Shown: piece after piece, positions 42,997 through 52,153 of the stretch
Layout: the number at the start of each line of letters is the position of its first letter
Position numbering within the stretch: the first letter of the stretch is position 1
NCBI RefSeq assembly: GCF_900105215.1
Contig: NZ_FOIP01000002.1
Location: 744,001 to 808,000, forward strand
Source of the DNA: Lacrimispora sphenoides
Lineage (GTDB): Bacteria > Bacillota > Clostridia > Lachnospirales > Lachnospiraceae
DNA: 64,000 bases
Direction: 5' to 3'
Program-made: the position numbers and the translations under genes
The notes under the pieces: model-generated
Database searches by the model: none
Told to the model about the DNA's origin: nothing
Seen by the model: the letters and a program-made list of their open reading frames with translations, nothing else

Positions 42997-43881
42997 ATGG
43001 CAATTTATGAAGGCGCAGGTGTAGCTCTTGTCACACCATTTAAGGAAAACAGAGATGTAAACTATGAGAAGCTGGAGGAACTGGTAGAAGAACAGATTGC
43101 TCTGGGAACGGACTCTATCATTGCATGTGGCACAACAGGCGAGGCGTCCACCATGACTCATGAGGAACATTTGGACGTGATCAAATTCGTATGCCAGGTA
43201 ACGAAAAAGCGGATCCCAGTCATTGCAGGAACCGGTTCTAATTGCACGGAAACGGCTGTTTACCTGTCTGAAGAGGCGGAAAAACACGGTGCTGACGGGC
43301 TTCTTCTCGTATCTCCTTACTACAATAAGGCAACTCAGAATGGACTGAAGGCTCACTTTAAAGCAGTCGCTGATATGGTGAAAATCCCCATTCTTCTTTA
43401 CAATATCCCTGGAAGAACCGGGGTAACCATTGCGGCTGAGACCATAGCGGATTTATGCTTACATGTCACTAACATTGTAGGGGTAAAGGAAGCCAGCGGT
43501 AACTTTTCAGCCATAGCGGATATCATGAACCTTACGGACGGTCGGGTGGATTTATATTCCGGCAATGACGATCAGATCGTCCCCATGCTGTCCCTGGGAG
43601 GAAAAGGCGTTATTTCCGTCCTTTCCAACATTGCGCCTTCCCAGACCCATGAAATCTGTGAGTCTTATTTTAAGGGAGATGTAAAACGAAGCGCTGCACT
43701 TCAGCTTGCTGCTATTCCTCTTATCAATGCCTTGTTCTGTGAGGTTAATCCTATTCCGGTTAAGGCTGCCCTAAATCTTATGGGAAAGGCTGCAGGTCCT
43801 ATGCGTCTGCCTCTTACTGAGATGGAACCTAAGAATCAGGAACGCTTAAGAGAAGCCTTGAAAGCGTATGGAATTTTATAA
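42997..43881 (+). CDS. dapA: 4-hydroxy-tetrahydrodipicolinate synthase
   Basis: 294 aa from ATG 42997 (AGGAGGAAGATATC). DapA signatures: GTTGEASTMTHEEH, GTGSNCTETAVYLSEEAE, PYYNKATQNGLKAHF (Tyr), LLYNIPGRTGV and VGVKEASGNF with the Schiff-base Lys. First committed step of lysine/diaminopimelate synthesis from pyruvate and aspartate semialdehyde. In spore formers the product also feeds dipicolinate. Regulated by the L box; dapB follows after 38 bases. Confidence 0.97.
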   Translation: MAIYEGAGVALVTPFKENRDVNYEKLEELVEEQIALGTDSIIACGTTGEASTMTHEEHLDVIKFVCQVTKKRIPVIAGTGSNCTETAVYLSEEAEKHGADGLLLVSPYYNKATQNGLKAHFKAVADMVKIPILLYNIPGRTGVTIAAETIADLCLHVTNIVGVKEASGNFSAIADIMNLTDGRVDLYSGNDDQIVPMLSLGGKGVISVLSNIAPSQTHEICESYFKGDVKRSAALQLAAIPLINALFCEVNPIPVKAALNLMGKAAGPMRLPLTEMEPKNQERLREALKAYGIL

Positions 43882-43919
43882 TCGGTAAACGATATACCTA
43901 TAGAAGAAAAGAGGATTAC

Positions 43920-44675
43920 ATGATTAAGATGATAATGCACGGCTGTAACGGGGCCATGGGTCAGGTGGTATCCCAGATTGCGGCAGAGGAAACGAATATA
44001 ACCATTGTTGCGGGAATTGATCCCCATGATACCATGCAGAACCGGTATCCGGTATTTCCGTCGCTGGAAGCCTGCGGGGAAGAGGCGGATGTGATCGTGG
44101 ATTTTACCTCCTCTAAAGCAGTAGACAGCCTTCTTGATTACAGTGTTAAGAAAAAAATACCTGTGGTAGTTTGTACCACCGGACTATCGGACGAACAGAT
44201 AAAAAAGCTTGAGGAGGCTTCCAGTCATGTTGCAGTCCTTAGGTCTGCCAATATGTCTCTTGGCGTCAACCTGCTTATGAAGCTGGTAAAAGAGGCAGCC
44301 CAGGTCCTTGCGGCCTCAGGATTTGACATTGAAATACTGGAAAAACACCACAATAAAAAGCTTGATTCCCCAAGCGGAACGGCTCTTGCCCTGGCGGATT
44401 CCATTAATGAGGCCATGGATCAGGAATATCATTATGTTTATGACAGAAGCCAGGCCAGAAAGGCCAGAGACAAAAAGGAGATCGGGATCCAGTCTGTCCG
44501 TGGAGGAACGATTGTCGGGGAACATGATGTAATTTTTTCCGGAACTGATGAGATCATTACCTTCCATCACACCGCATATTCCAAGGCGATTTTTGCAAAA
44601 GGCGCTGTTTCTGCGGCAAAATTCCTGGCAGGAAAAGCTCCGGGATTATATACAATGAAAGATGTTATAAAATAA
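43920..44675 (+). CDS. dapB: 4-hydroxy-tetrahydrodipicolinate reductase
   Basis: 251 aa. NAD(P) motif MIMHGCNGAMGQVVSQIA, VVVCTTGLSDEQ, ILEKHHNKKLDSPSGTAL (catalytic His-His and Lys) and C-terminal GAVSAAKFLAGKAPGLYTMKDV. Second gene of the lysine-riboswitch operon. ATG preceded by AAGAGGATTAC. Confidence 0.96.
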   Translation: MIKMIMHGCNGAMGQVVSQIAAEETNITIVAGIDPHDTMQNRYPVFPSLEACGEEADVIVDFTSSKAVDSLLDYSVKKKIPVVVCTTGLSDEQIKKLEEASSHVAVLRSANMSLGVNLLMKLVKEAAQVLAASGFDIEILEKHHNKKLDSPSGTALALADSINEAMDQEYHYVYDRSQARKARDKKEIGIQSVRGGTIVGEHDVIFSGTDEIITFHHTAYSKAIFAKGAVSAAKFLAGKAPGLYTMKDVIK

Positions 44676-44754
44676 TAAATTTTCCAATATCTTCCACCAT
44701 AATTCGTTCATCCTTTACACATACTAATCGTAGAAAATGAAAGGAGAATGTATT

Positions 44755-45069
44755 ATGAAAAGAATAAAACCTTTAGCAATCACCCTTATTGTCATTATGA
44801 CAGTAATGTGTCTGACAGCCTGCGGCACCACCAAAAAAAATAATAATGGAACCTCAGCAGGTACCACAGGTGCAACAACCCAGACAACTGCAGCGGCAAC
44901 AACCAGATCTACTACTGAAACTACTACTATGACTGAAACAACAGGCACAGGAGCAAATGAGAGCACTGGTGTGATTAACGGTGTTGTTAATGATGTAGAA
45001 AAAGGGGTTGACAAAATTACAGGGGAAAGCAATGGCCAGCCTACTTCAGGAGCCACAAAAGCACCATAA
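44755..45069 (+). CDS. Small Thr-rich lipoprotein
   Basis: 104 aa from ATG 44755 (AAAGGAGAATGTATT). Signal peptide KPLAITLIVIMTVMCLTACG with lipobox LTAC; the mature chain is low-complexity Thr/Ala/Gly (TTGATTQTTAAATTRSTTET), ending VNDVEKGVDKITGESNGQPT. Similar short Thr-rich lipoproteins occur in clostridia; no function known. Own terminator. Confidence 0.7.
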   Translation: MKRIKPLAITLIVIMTVMCLTACGTTKKNNNGTSAGTTGATTQTTAAATTRSTTETTTMTETTGTGANESTGVINGVVNDVEKGVDKITGESNGQPTSGATKAP

Positions 45070-45087
45070 TAGAACGAGATTTGCAAT

Positions 45088-45131
45088 AAAAAAGCTTCAG
45101 GCATGGAATCTATGCTTGAAGCTTTTTTTAT
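45088..45131. terminator. Terminator after lipoprotein gene
   Basis: AAAAAAGCTTCAGGCAT / ATGCTTGAAGCTTTTTTT, symmetrical in both directions. Confidence 0.9.
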
Positions 45132-45276
45132 TATAAGATATAATATGGTTGAAACATATCTTGCAGTATTTAATCATTGGTTCTATTTTATATATCAGAA
45201 AGACCATATTCTGGCCAAATATTCAGAGACTATGCCATAATAACAAAAGCCTTCCCGGCAGAGAGGCAAAACGCCT

Positions 45277-45648
45277 ATGAAAAGGAAAATTGATTATTTT
45301 AAATATCAGCGGTATAATAATAAAAGGAAGAAGCCGTGGAGAAGTCTTAAACAAGCGATTCCTCACAAGGAAGGCTTAAATATCCGTCTGAGAAAAGGTT
45401 TGCTGCTTCTAATCCTTTTGGAGGCGGCAGTATTTATCCTGCCGTATGAAGAAACATTTGCAAGTAATCCTCATGAAATTCTTCCTGTTTACAGAGAGGC
45501 AAAAGTTAATAAGGAATCGTTTATTGAAGCCTTTTGGGGCCGGAAAACCGGGGAGACAAAAGAACAGGGGCTTTCTGTTGACTGGAAGGAAGGCAAGGTT
45601 AAGTTCTGGCAAAAAGTAGAGCGTGTGATCCTTCAGGGACCTGATTGA
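45277..45648 (+). CDS. Hypothetical membrane-anchored protein
   Basis: 123 aa, ATG after GAGAGGCAAAACGCCT. A very basic N-terminus (MKRKIDYFKYQRYNNKRKKP), one hydrophobic segment at about 47-62 (GLLLLILLEAAVFILP), then an exposed charged part ending WQKVERVILQGPD. Not recognised. It stands alone before purC. Confidence 0.5.
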   Translation: MKRKIDYFKYQRYNNKRKKPWRSLKQAIPHKEGLNIRLRKGLLLLILLEAAVFILPYEETFASNPHEILPVYREAKVNKESFIEAFWGRKTGETKEQGLSVDWKEGKVKFWQKVERVILQGPD

Positions 45649-45696
45649 GAAACAAAATCATAGAAGGGTCATAAGTATTTATAATAATAAAACCAG

Positions 45697-45725
45697 TTGC
45701 AATCCTATTTTTACTGTATTATAAT
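45697..45725 (+). promoter_or_regulatory. Promoter of purC
   Basis: TTGCAA, exact 17-base spacer, TATAAT, 69 bases before the start. I see no purine-riboswitch core in the leader. Confidence 0.75.
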
Positions 45726-45794
45726 TTCTACTGAAACACCGTAGTTTTATTTGAAAAACTTATAAATTAATTCAGTAAAGGACAGGTGGATACC

Positions 45795-46502
45795 GTGGAA
45801 AAAAGAGAATTGCTGTATGAGGGAAAAGCGAAAAAGGTTTATACAACGGAGGATCCGGATGTATTGGTTGTTTCATACAAAGACGATGCCACAGCATTTA
45901 ATGGCCTTAAAAAAGGCACCATTGTAGGGAAAGGCGCGGTCAACAACCGGATGACCAACTTTATTTTCAAAAAGCTGGAAGCCAAAGGCGTTCTCACTCA
46001 TCTGGTGGAAGAGTTGAACGACCGGGAGACTGCAGTGAAGAAAGTGGAGATCATTCCCCTTGAGGTGATCATCAGAAACTATTCCGCTGGAAGCTTTGCC
46101 AAGAAGATGGGAATGGAAGAAGGCGTGAAATTCGCCTGTCCGACTCTTGAATTCAGTTATAAAAATGATGATCTGGGCGACCCGTTCATCAACGACTACT
46201 ACGCATTGGCCCTTAATCTGTCCACTCAGGAAGAGATCGACAAAATTACGGAATATGCCTTTAAAGTAAATGAAGTTCTGAAAGAATATTTTGACGGTTT
46301 AAACATTGATTTAATTGATTTTAAGATTGAGTTCGGTCGTTATCATGGACAGGTCATTCTGGCTGACGAGATTTCTCCTGACACATGCAGACTTTGGGAT
46401 AAGGATACCCATGAAAAGCTGGATAAGGACCGTTTTCGCAGGGATTTAGGGGGCGTAGAGGACGCATACGAGGAAGTGTTCCGCCGTCTTGGCATCCGGT
46501 AA
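45795..46502 (+). CDS. purC: SAICAR synthetase
   Basis: 235 aa from GTG 45795 (AGGTGG five bases upstream; GTG 45786 is an alternative). [61 protein letters not shown] and [10 protein letters not shown] are PurC blocks. Joins CAIR and aspartate in purine synthesis. 126 bases, filled by two repeat units, separate it from purF. Confidence 0.96.
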   Translation: MEKRELLYEGKAKKVYTTEDPDVLVVSYKDDATAFNGLKKGTIVGKGAVNNRMTNFIFKKLEAKGVLTHLVEELNDRETAVKKVEIIPLEVIIRNYSAGSFAKKMGMEEGVKFACPTLEFSYKNDDLGDPFINDYYALALNLSTQEEIDKITEYAFKVNEVLKEYFDGLNIDLIDFKIEFGRYHGQVILADEISPDTCRLWDKDTHEKLDKDRFRRDLGGVEDAYEEVFRRLGIR

Positions 46503-46516
46503 ACAGCATAGAGAGA

Positions 46517-46620
46517 AATACCTGCGGGTATATCTTTATGCCCAATAAAACGGGCAGGAAAGAGGATCACCCTACGGGTATACCTGTATGCCCAGAGGGC
46601 TTGGGCAGAAAAGAGGAAAA
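46517..46620 (+). repeat. SD-hairpin intergenic element, two tandem units
   Basis: TACCTGCGGGTATATCTTTATGCCC...CGGGCAGGAAAGAGGA, then CCCTACGGGTATACCTGTATGCCC...TGGGCAGAAAAGAGGAAAA. The second unit gives the purF ribosome site. Confidence 0.8.
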
Positions 46621-46628
46621 GACATCAA

Positions 46629-48071
46629 ATGAATAACGAATTGAATTTCAATTTTGAGGATGAGCTGCATGAGGAATGCGGCGTATTCGGAATGTACGAT
46701 TTTGACGGCGGCGACGTTGCTTCCACCATTTATTATGGATTGCTTGCATTGCAGCACAGAGGCCAGGAGAGCTGCGGAATCGCGGTCAGCGATACCGGCA
46801 GTTCTAAGGCAAAGGTAAGTGCCTATAAGGGAATGGGGTTATGTAATGAGGTCTTTACACCGGAAATTTTAGAAGGCCTCCGCGGCGACATCGGCGTAGG
46901 TCATGTTCGTTATTCTACTGCAGGCAGCAGCACACGGGAGAATGCCCAGCCGCTTGTACTCAATTATCTGAAAGGAACATTGGCCATGGCTCATAACGGC
47001 AATCTGGTCAATGCACCGGAGTTAAGACGAGAGCTTGAATATAACGGAGCCATTTTCCAGACCACGATTGATTCAGAGGTGATCGCTTACCATATTGCAA
47101 GGGAGAGAGTGAAAGCTGCTACCGTTGAGGCTGCTGTAGTTAATGCCATGAAAAAGCTTAGAGGGGCTTATTCCCTTGTCATAATGAGTCCCCGTAAGAT
47201 AATCGGAGCCAGGGATCCTTATGGATTTAAGCCTCTGTGTATTGGAAAACGTGATAACGCCTATATCCTGGTATCGGAAAGCTGTGCCCTTGATACCCTT
47301 GGTGCAGAGTTTGTCCGGGACGTTTGCCCCGGGGAAGTCGTGACCATTACAAAGGAGGGGATCGCTTCCGATACAAGTCTTTGCCTTACGGATAAGTCAA
47401 AAGAAGCCAGATGTATTTTTGAATATATTTATTTTGCCAGGCCGGACAGCGTGTTTGACGGTGTCAGCGTCTATCATTCCAGGATGTGCGCCGGCCGTGC
47501 GTTAGCGATGGATTCTCCGGTGGAGGCGGACCTTGTGGTCGGAGTTCCGGAATCAGGCAACGCCGCTGCACTGGGATATTCCCTTCAGTCCGGAATCCCT
47601 TATGGAACCGCTTTTGTAAAGAATTCTTATGTAGGCAGGACCTTTATAAAGCCAAAGCAGAGCAACCGGGAATCCGCGGTCAGAATTAAGCTTAATGTGT
47701 TAAAGGAAGCGGTAATGGGGAAGCGTGTCATCATGATCGACGATTCCATAGTCCGTGGTACTACCAGCGCCCTCATTGTCAATATGCTTCGGGAGTCAGG
47801 GGCAAAGGAGGTCCATATCCGGATCAGTTCCCCGCCATTTCTCCATCCCTGTTATTTCGGAACCGATATACCTAACGAGGATCAGCTGATGGCACATAAC
47901 AGAACCATTGATGAAATAAGAGATCTTCTGGGAGCGGATTCTCTGTCTTACTTAAAGATTGAACGGTTGAATGAAATGGCAGAAGGACTTCCGATATGTA
48001 CCGCATGCTTTAGCGGAGATTATCCCATTGAGCCGCCTAAGGAGGACATCCGTGGAGAATACACGGAGTAA
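46629..48071 (+). CDS. purF: Amidophosphoribosyltransferase (glutamine PRPP)
   Basis: 480 aa. A short propeptide ends before the nucleophile Cys (HEECGVFGM); VGHVRYSTAGSSTRENAQP and MAHNGNL belong to the glutaminase half; PRPP-binding VIMIDDSIVRGTTSALIVNM in the transferase half. Cys residues toward the C-terminus (CTACFSGDYP) fit the 4Fe-4S Bacillus-type enzyme. First step of purine synthesis. An imperfect GC-rich hairpin follows at about 48088-48135. Confidence 0.97.
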   Translation: MNNELNFNFEDELHEECGVFGMYDFDGGDVASTIYYGLLALQHRGQESCGIAVSDTGSSKAKVSAYKGMGLCNEVFTPEILEGLRGDIGVGHVRYSTAGSSTRENAQPLVLNYLKGTLAMAHNGNLVNAPELRRELEYNGAIFQTTIDSEVIAYHIARERVKAATVEAAVVNAMKKLRGAYSLVIMSPRKIIGARDPYGFKPLCIGKRDNAYILVSESCALDTLGAEFVRDVCPGEVVTITKEGIASDTSLCLTDKSKEARCIFEYIYFARPDSVFDGVSVYHSRMCAGRALAMDSPVEADLVVGVPESGNAAALGYSLQSGIPYGTAFVKNSYVGRTFIKPKQSNRESAVRIKLNVLKEAVMGKRVIMIDDSIVRGTTSALIVNMLRESGAKEVHIRISSPPFLHPCYFGTDIPNEDQLMAHNRTIDEIRDLLGADSLSYLKIERLNEMAEGLPICTACFSGDYPIEPPKEDIRGEYTE

Positions 48072-48208
48072 AAATGGATATTAATAGAGACGGGGGCCGC
48101 CGTGATGACTGGGTTTATCCAGCCGGAGGGTCCCCGGTTTCTCTTCCCATCAATTAAAAAATATGTTACTATGAATGTAAATGAAGTCCAAGGAGGAATA
48201 TAAGAACC

Positions 48209-49639
48209 ATGACAGATAGATACCAAAGCCCGCTGTCTGAGCGCTATGCAAGTAAGGAGATGCAGTATATCTTTTCACCGGACAGGAAATTTAAGACATG
48301 GAGAAAGCTGTGGGTTGCCCTTGCGGAGGTAGAAAAGGAACTGGGACTTCCCATAACAGAAGAGCAGATAGAGGAATTAAAAGCCCATCAGGATGAGATT
48401 AATTACGATGTGGCAATACAGAGGGAAAAAGAGGTCCGTCATGATGTTATGTCTCATGTATATGCGTATGGCGTCCAGTGCCCTAAGGCAAAAGGAATCA
48501 TCCATTTGGGAGCCACTTCCTGCTATGTGGGTGACAATACCGATTTAATCGTCATGACAGAAGCATTAAAGCTGGTCCGCAGGAAACTCATCAATGTGAT
48601 TGAAGAATTGTCCCGGTTTGCTGATTCATATAAGGACTTACCGACCCTTGCTTTTACCCATTTCCAGCCGGCTCAGCCCACCACCGTAGGAAAAAGAGCT
48701 ACGCTTTGGCTTCACGATCTGACCATGGATTTAGAAGATCTGGACTATATCCTAAGTTCCATTCGCCTCCTTGGCTCTAAGGGCACCACAGGAACACAGG
48801 CCAGCTTTCTGGAGCTGTTTGACGGCGATATGGACAAGGTGAGAAGGGCAGATTCCATGATTGCTGAGAAGCTGGGATTTGCAGGCTGCTATCCGGTTTC
48901 CGGCCAGACCTATTCCAGAAAGGTGGACAGCCGGGTGGTCAATGTTTTAGCAGGCATTGCCCAGAGTGCCCATAAATTTTCCAATGATATCCGCCTTTTG
49001 CAGCACTTAAAGGAAGTGGAAGAACCTTTTGAAAAGAGTCAGATCGGTTCTTCCGCCATGGCTTATAAGCGCAATCCTATGAGAAGCGAACGGATGGCTT
49101 CCCTGTCCAATTATGTCATGGCAGATGTGATGAATCCTATGCTGGTTTCTTCTACCCAGTGGTTTGAGAGAACACTTGATGATTCTGCCAATAAAAGATT
49201 AAGCATTCCGGAAGGGTTTTTGGCGGTTGATGGAATTCTGGATCTTTATCTGAATGTTGTGGATGGGCTTGTGGTATATCCCAAGGTAATAGAAAAGCAC
49301 ATGATGGCAGAGCTTCCCTTTATGGCTACGGAAAATATCATGATGGATGCGGTTAAGGCCGGCGGGGACAGGCAGGAGCTCCACGAACGGATCAGGGTAC
49401 TGTCTATGGAAGCAGGCCGGAATGTAAAGGTCAATGGACTTGACAACAATTTGCTGGAGCTGATTGCAGCAGATCCCTCCTTCAACCTTTCTTTGGAAGA
49501 TTTAAAGAAAAGCATGGATCCCAATAGATATGTGGGCTGCGCTCCGGCCCAGGTGACTGCTTATCTGGAAGAAGTGGTTAAGCCTCTTCTTGAAGATAAT
49601 AGGGAACTTCTCGGGATGAAAGCAGAGATTCACGTATAA
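48209..49639 (+). CDS. purB: Adenylosuccinate lyase
   Basis: 476 aa. HLGATSCYVGDNTDLI, TLAFTHFQPAQPTTVGKRA and GSSAMAYKRNPMRSERM (catalytic Ser flexible loop) are fumarase/aspartase-superfamily motifs in ASL form. Acts twice in purine synthesis (SAICAR and adenylosuccinate cleavage). It is longer than the Bacillus PurB (431 aa), like other clostridial forms. Start ATG after AAGGAGGAATATAAGAACC. Confidence 0.95.
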   Translation: MTDRYQSPLSERYASKEMQYIFSPDRKFKTWRKLWVALAEVEKELGLPITEEQIEELKAHQDEINYDVAIQREKEVRHDVMSHVYAYGVQCPKAKGIIHLGATSCYVGDNTDLIVMTEALKLVRRKLINVIEELSRFADSYKDLPTLAFTHFQPAQPTTVGKRATLWLHDLTMDLEDLDYILSSIRLLGSKGTTGTQASFLELFDGDMDKVRRADSMIAEKLGFAGCYPVSGQTYSRKVDSRVVNVLAGIAQSAHKFSNDIRLLQHLKEVEEPFEKSQIGSSAMAYKRNPMRSERMASLSNYVMADVMNPMLVSSTQWFERTLDDSANKRLSIPEGFLAVDGILDLYLNVVDGLVVYPKVIEKHMMAELPFMATENIMMDAVKAGGDRQELHERIRVLSMEAGRNVKVNGLDNNLLELIAADPSFNLSLEDLKKSMDPNRYVGCAPAQVTAYLEEVVKPLLEDNRELLGMKAEIHV

Positions 49640-49646
49640 AGGCCTG

Positions 49647-49689
49647 AAGGCAGACGTCAGAGATTATGAGAGGTCTGCCTTTGTTTTTC
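49647..49689 (+). terminator. Terminator after purB
   Basis: AAGGCAGAC / GTCTGCCTT with TTGTTTTT. Confidence 0.75.
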
Positions 49690-49705
49690 ATATCAGGAGG
49701 TAGTC

Positions 49706-50599
49706 ATGAGCAGCAATTTAGAGTATTACAAGGTGTTTTATTATGTGGCCCAGCTTAAAAGCATCACTTTGGCGGCGGAGAAGCTGTGCATATCCCAGCC
49801 TGCTGTGAGTCAGGCTGTCAGGCAGCTGGAAAAAGCTCTGGACAGTCAGCTGTTTCTGCGGACCTCCAAAGGGGTTCGTCTGACCCGGGAGGGAGAATTT
49901 TTTTACGGATATGTAAAATCAGGTTTAGAAAACATCTGGCATGGAGAAAGTATGTTAAACAGGCTTAAAGATCTGGATACGGGCGAGGTGCGGATCGGAG
50001 CCAGTGATATGACGCTTCAGTTTTATTTACTGCCCTATCTGGAGAAGTTCCATGAGCTGTATCCTGGTATCAAGGTAAGTGTTTCCAACGGGCCTACGCC
50101 TGAAACACTCCGGTATTTATATGACGGCAAGATTGATTTCGGAGTGGTCAGCACTCCCTTTGAGGCAAAGAGCGAGGTCATGCGGACCGATGTTAAGGAA
50201 ATCAGGAACGTGTTTGTGGCGGGAGATAAATTCTGTTATTTAAAGGATCAGGAGCTGGATTATGATGTTTTAAAGGAACTGCCTTGTATATTTCTTGAAA
50301 AGAATACCAGCACAAGAACATTTATGGATGAATATCTGGCAGGCCATGAGATCGTGGTAGAACCGGAGTTTGAGCTTTCCACCAGTGACATGATCGTTCA
50401 GTTTGCCATGCGGAATCTTGGAATCGGCTGTGTGATGTCAGGGTTTGCACAGATGGAGTTGGAGAAGGGGAGTCTTTTTGAGCTTAAGTTTCGGGAAGAA
50501 ATGCCGAAACGCCACTTTACCATTGTCACTGATATCAAAACGCCCGTATCTCCAGCAGGTAAGCGCCTTTTACAACTGATGACAGATGACATAATTTAA
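49706..50599 (+). CDS. LysR-family transcriptional regulator
   Basis: 297 aa, ATG after AGGAGGTAGTC. N-terminal winged HTH: YYVAQLKSITLAAEKLCISQ, PAVSQAVRQLEKALDSQLFL; effector domain from about residue 90 with VRIGASDMTLQFYLLPYLEK. Lies between purB and purA in the same direction. Control of purA or of purine genes is a reasonable guess from position only. The effector is unknown. Confidence 0.88.
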   Translation: MSSNLEYYKVFYYVAQLKSITLAAEKLCISQPAVSQAVRQLEKALDSQLFLRTSKGVRLTREGEFFYGYVKSGLENIWHGESMLNRLKDLDTGEVRIGASDMTLQFYLLPYLEKFHELYPGIKVSVSNGPTPETLRYLYDGKIDFGVVSTPFEAKSEVMRTDVKEIRNVFVAGDKFCYLKDQELDYDVLKELPCIFLEKNTSTRTFMDEYLAGHEIVVEPEFELSTSDMIVQFAMRNLGIGCVMSGFAQMELEKGSLFELKFREEMPKRHFTIVTDIKTPVSPAGKRLLQLMTDDII

Positions 50600-50629
50600 A
50601 CTTATGTCAAATATAAATAATATTAATTT

Positions 50630-50668
50630 TACTTATGCGTATTCATGAGTTATCATAGGTAAGTAACA
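50630..50668. promoter_or_regulatory. Inverted repeat in the purA leader
   Basis: TTACTTATG...CATAGGTAAGTAA: 7-bp perfect arms TTACTTA/TAAGTAA, 25 bases apart, between the LysR stop and purA. Candidate LysR site or leader hairpin. Confidence 0.3.
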
Positions 50669-50700
50669 GGCATTTTTTCACTCGAAGGAGGAGCAATCAT

Positions 50701-51978
50701 ATGGTAAGAGCAATTGTAGGAGCCAACTGGGGCGACGAAGGAAAAGGTAAGATCACGGATATGCTGGCAAAGGAATCGGATATCATTATCCGTTATCAGG
50801 GAGGCAGCAATGCCGGACACACGATCATCAACAACTACGGAAAATTCGCCCTTCACCTTCTGCCATCAGGCGTTTTCTATAATCATACCACCAGCGTCAT
50901 CGGTAATGGTGTGGCATTAAATATCCCGTTCCTGGTAAAGGAAATTGAGGATCTGGTAAGTAAGGGTGTTCCAAAGCCTGACGTTCTGGTTTCAGACCGT
51001 GCCCAGATCTTAATGCCATATCACATTCTGTTTGACCAGTATGAAGAGGAACGCCTTGGCAAAAAGTCTTTTGGTTCCACAAAATCAGGGATTGCTCCAT
51101 TTTATTCAGATAAATATGCAAAGATCGGATTTCAGGTCAGTGAGCTTTTTGACGAAGAATCTTTAAAGGAAAAGGTTGACCGGGTTTGTGAAACAAAGAA
51201 TGTTTTAATGGAGCATCTCTATCACAAGCCGGCCATGGACCCGCAGGAGCTGTTTCAGACTCTTCTTAAATACCGTGAGATGGTGAAGCCATATGTGTGT
51301 GATGTGTCCAAATACCTTCATGAGGCAATCAAGGCGGGTAAGAATATCCTTTTGGAAGGCCAGCTGGGATCTTTAAAGGATCCTGACCATGGAATATATC
51401 CTATGGTTACGTCATCCTCAACACTTGCGGCCTACGGCGCCATTGGCGCAGGCATTCCACCCTATGAGATTAAGAACATTACCACTGTGGTAAAAGCTTA
51501 TTCCAGTGCAGTAGGGGCAGGAGCGTTTGTCAGCGAACTATTCGGAGATGAGGCAGATGAACTGAGACGGCGCGGAGGAGACGGCGGCGAATATGGAGCA
51601 ACTACCGGAAGGCCAAGGCGTATGGGCTGGTTTGACGCAGTTGCGTCCAGGTACGGATGCCGGATCCAGGGGTCTACAGAGGTTGCCCTCACCGTTCTTG
51701 ATGTGCTGGGATATCTTGACGAGCTTCAGATATGTGTGGGCTATGAGATTGACGGAAAGGTTACCAGAGATTTCCCCACAACCGTAGAACTTAACAAAGC
51801 AAAACCGGTATACAAAAGCCTTCCCGGCTGGAAATGTGAGATTAGAGGAGTTAAAAATTACGAGGATCTTCCGGAGAACTGCAGGAATTATATTGAATTC
51901 ATAGAGAAAGAAATCGAAACGCCCATAACCATGGTTTCCAATGGACCGGGAAGAGATGAAATTATTTTTCGCAAATGA
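50701..51978 (+). CDS. purA: Adenylosuccinate synthetase
   Basis: 425 aa, ATG after GAAGGAGGAGCAATCAT. VGANWGDEGKGKITDML (P-loop with catalytic Asp), GGSNAGHTI with the catalytic His, LLEGQLGSLKDPDHGIYPMV (usual GAQG-like loop is EGQLG here) and TTGRPRRMGWFDAVASRYG. Converts IMP and aspartate to adenylosuccinate. Pairs with purB in the AMP branch. Confidence 0.96.
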   Translation: MVRAIVGANWGDEGKGKITDMLAKESDIIIRYQGGSNAGHTIINNYGKFALHLLPSGVFYNHTTSVIGNGVALNIPFLVKEIEDLVSKGVPKPDVLVSDRAQILMPYHILFDQYEEERLGKKSFGSTKSGIAPFYSDKYAKIGFQVSELFDEESLKEKVDRVCETKNVLMEHLYHKPAMDPQELFQTLLKYREMVKPYVCDVSKYLHEAIKAGKNILLEGQLGSLKDPDHGIYPMVTSSSTLAAYGAIGAGIPPYEIKNITTVVKAYSSAVGAGAFVSELFGDEADELRRRGGDGGEYGATTGRPRRMGWFDAVASRYGCRIQGSTEVALTVLDVLGYLDELQICVGYEIDGKVTRDFPTTVELNKAKPVYKSLPGWKCEIRGVKNYEDLPENCRNYIEFIEKEIETPITMVSNGPGRDEIIFRK

Positions 51979-52028
51979 TCATACGGGAATAAACAGGAAA
52001 ATAGAGAATAAAGAACTTGTTTTTTGAG

Positions 52029-52065
52029 AAAAGCTGCAGGATTTTAAAGTCCTGCGGCTTTTTAT
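52029..52065 (+). terminator. Terminator after purA
   Basis: AAAAGC-GCAGGA...TCCTGC-GCTTTTT. Confidence 0.85.
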
Positions 52066-52153
52066 TCGTTGCGCCATGCATGGTACATCGTCAGGTGGTG
52101 AAAGTTAATGGGAATATGATGAGTTGTTGCATATAGTGAAACCACCTTTTTCA

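Noticed and set aside
45649..45794. Purine riboswitch or PurR box before purC
   Set aside because: No conserved purine-riboswitch core and no CCGAAC/GTTCGG pair in the leader.
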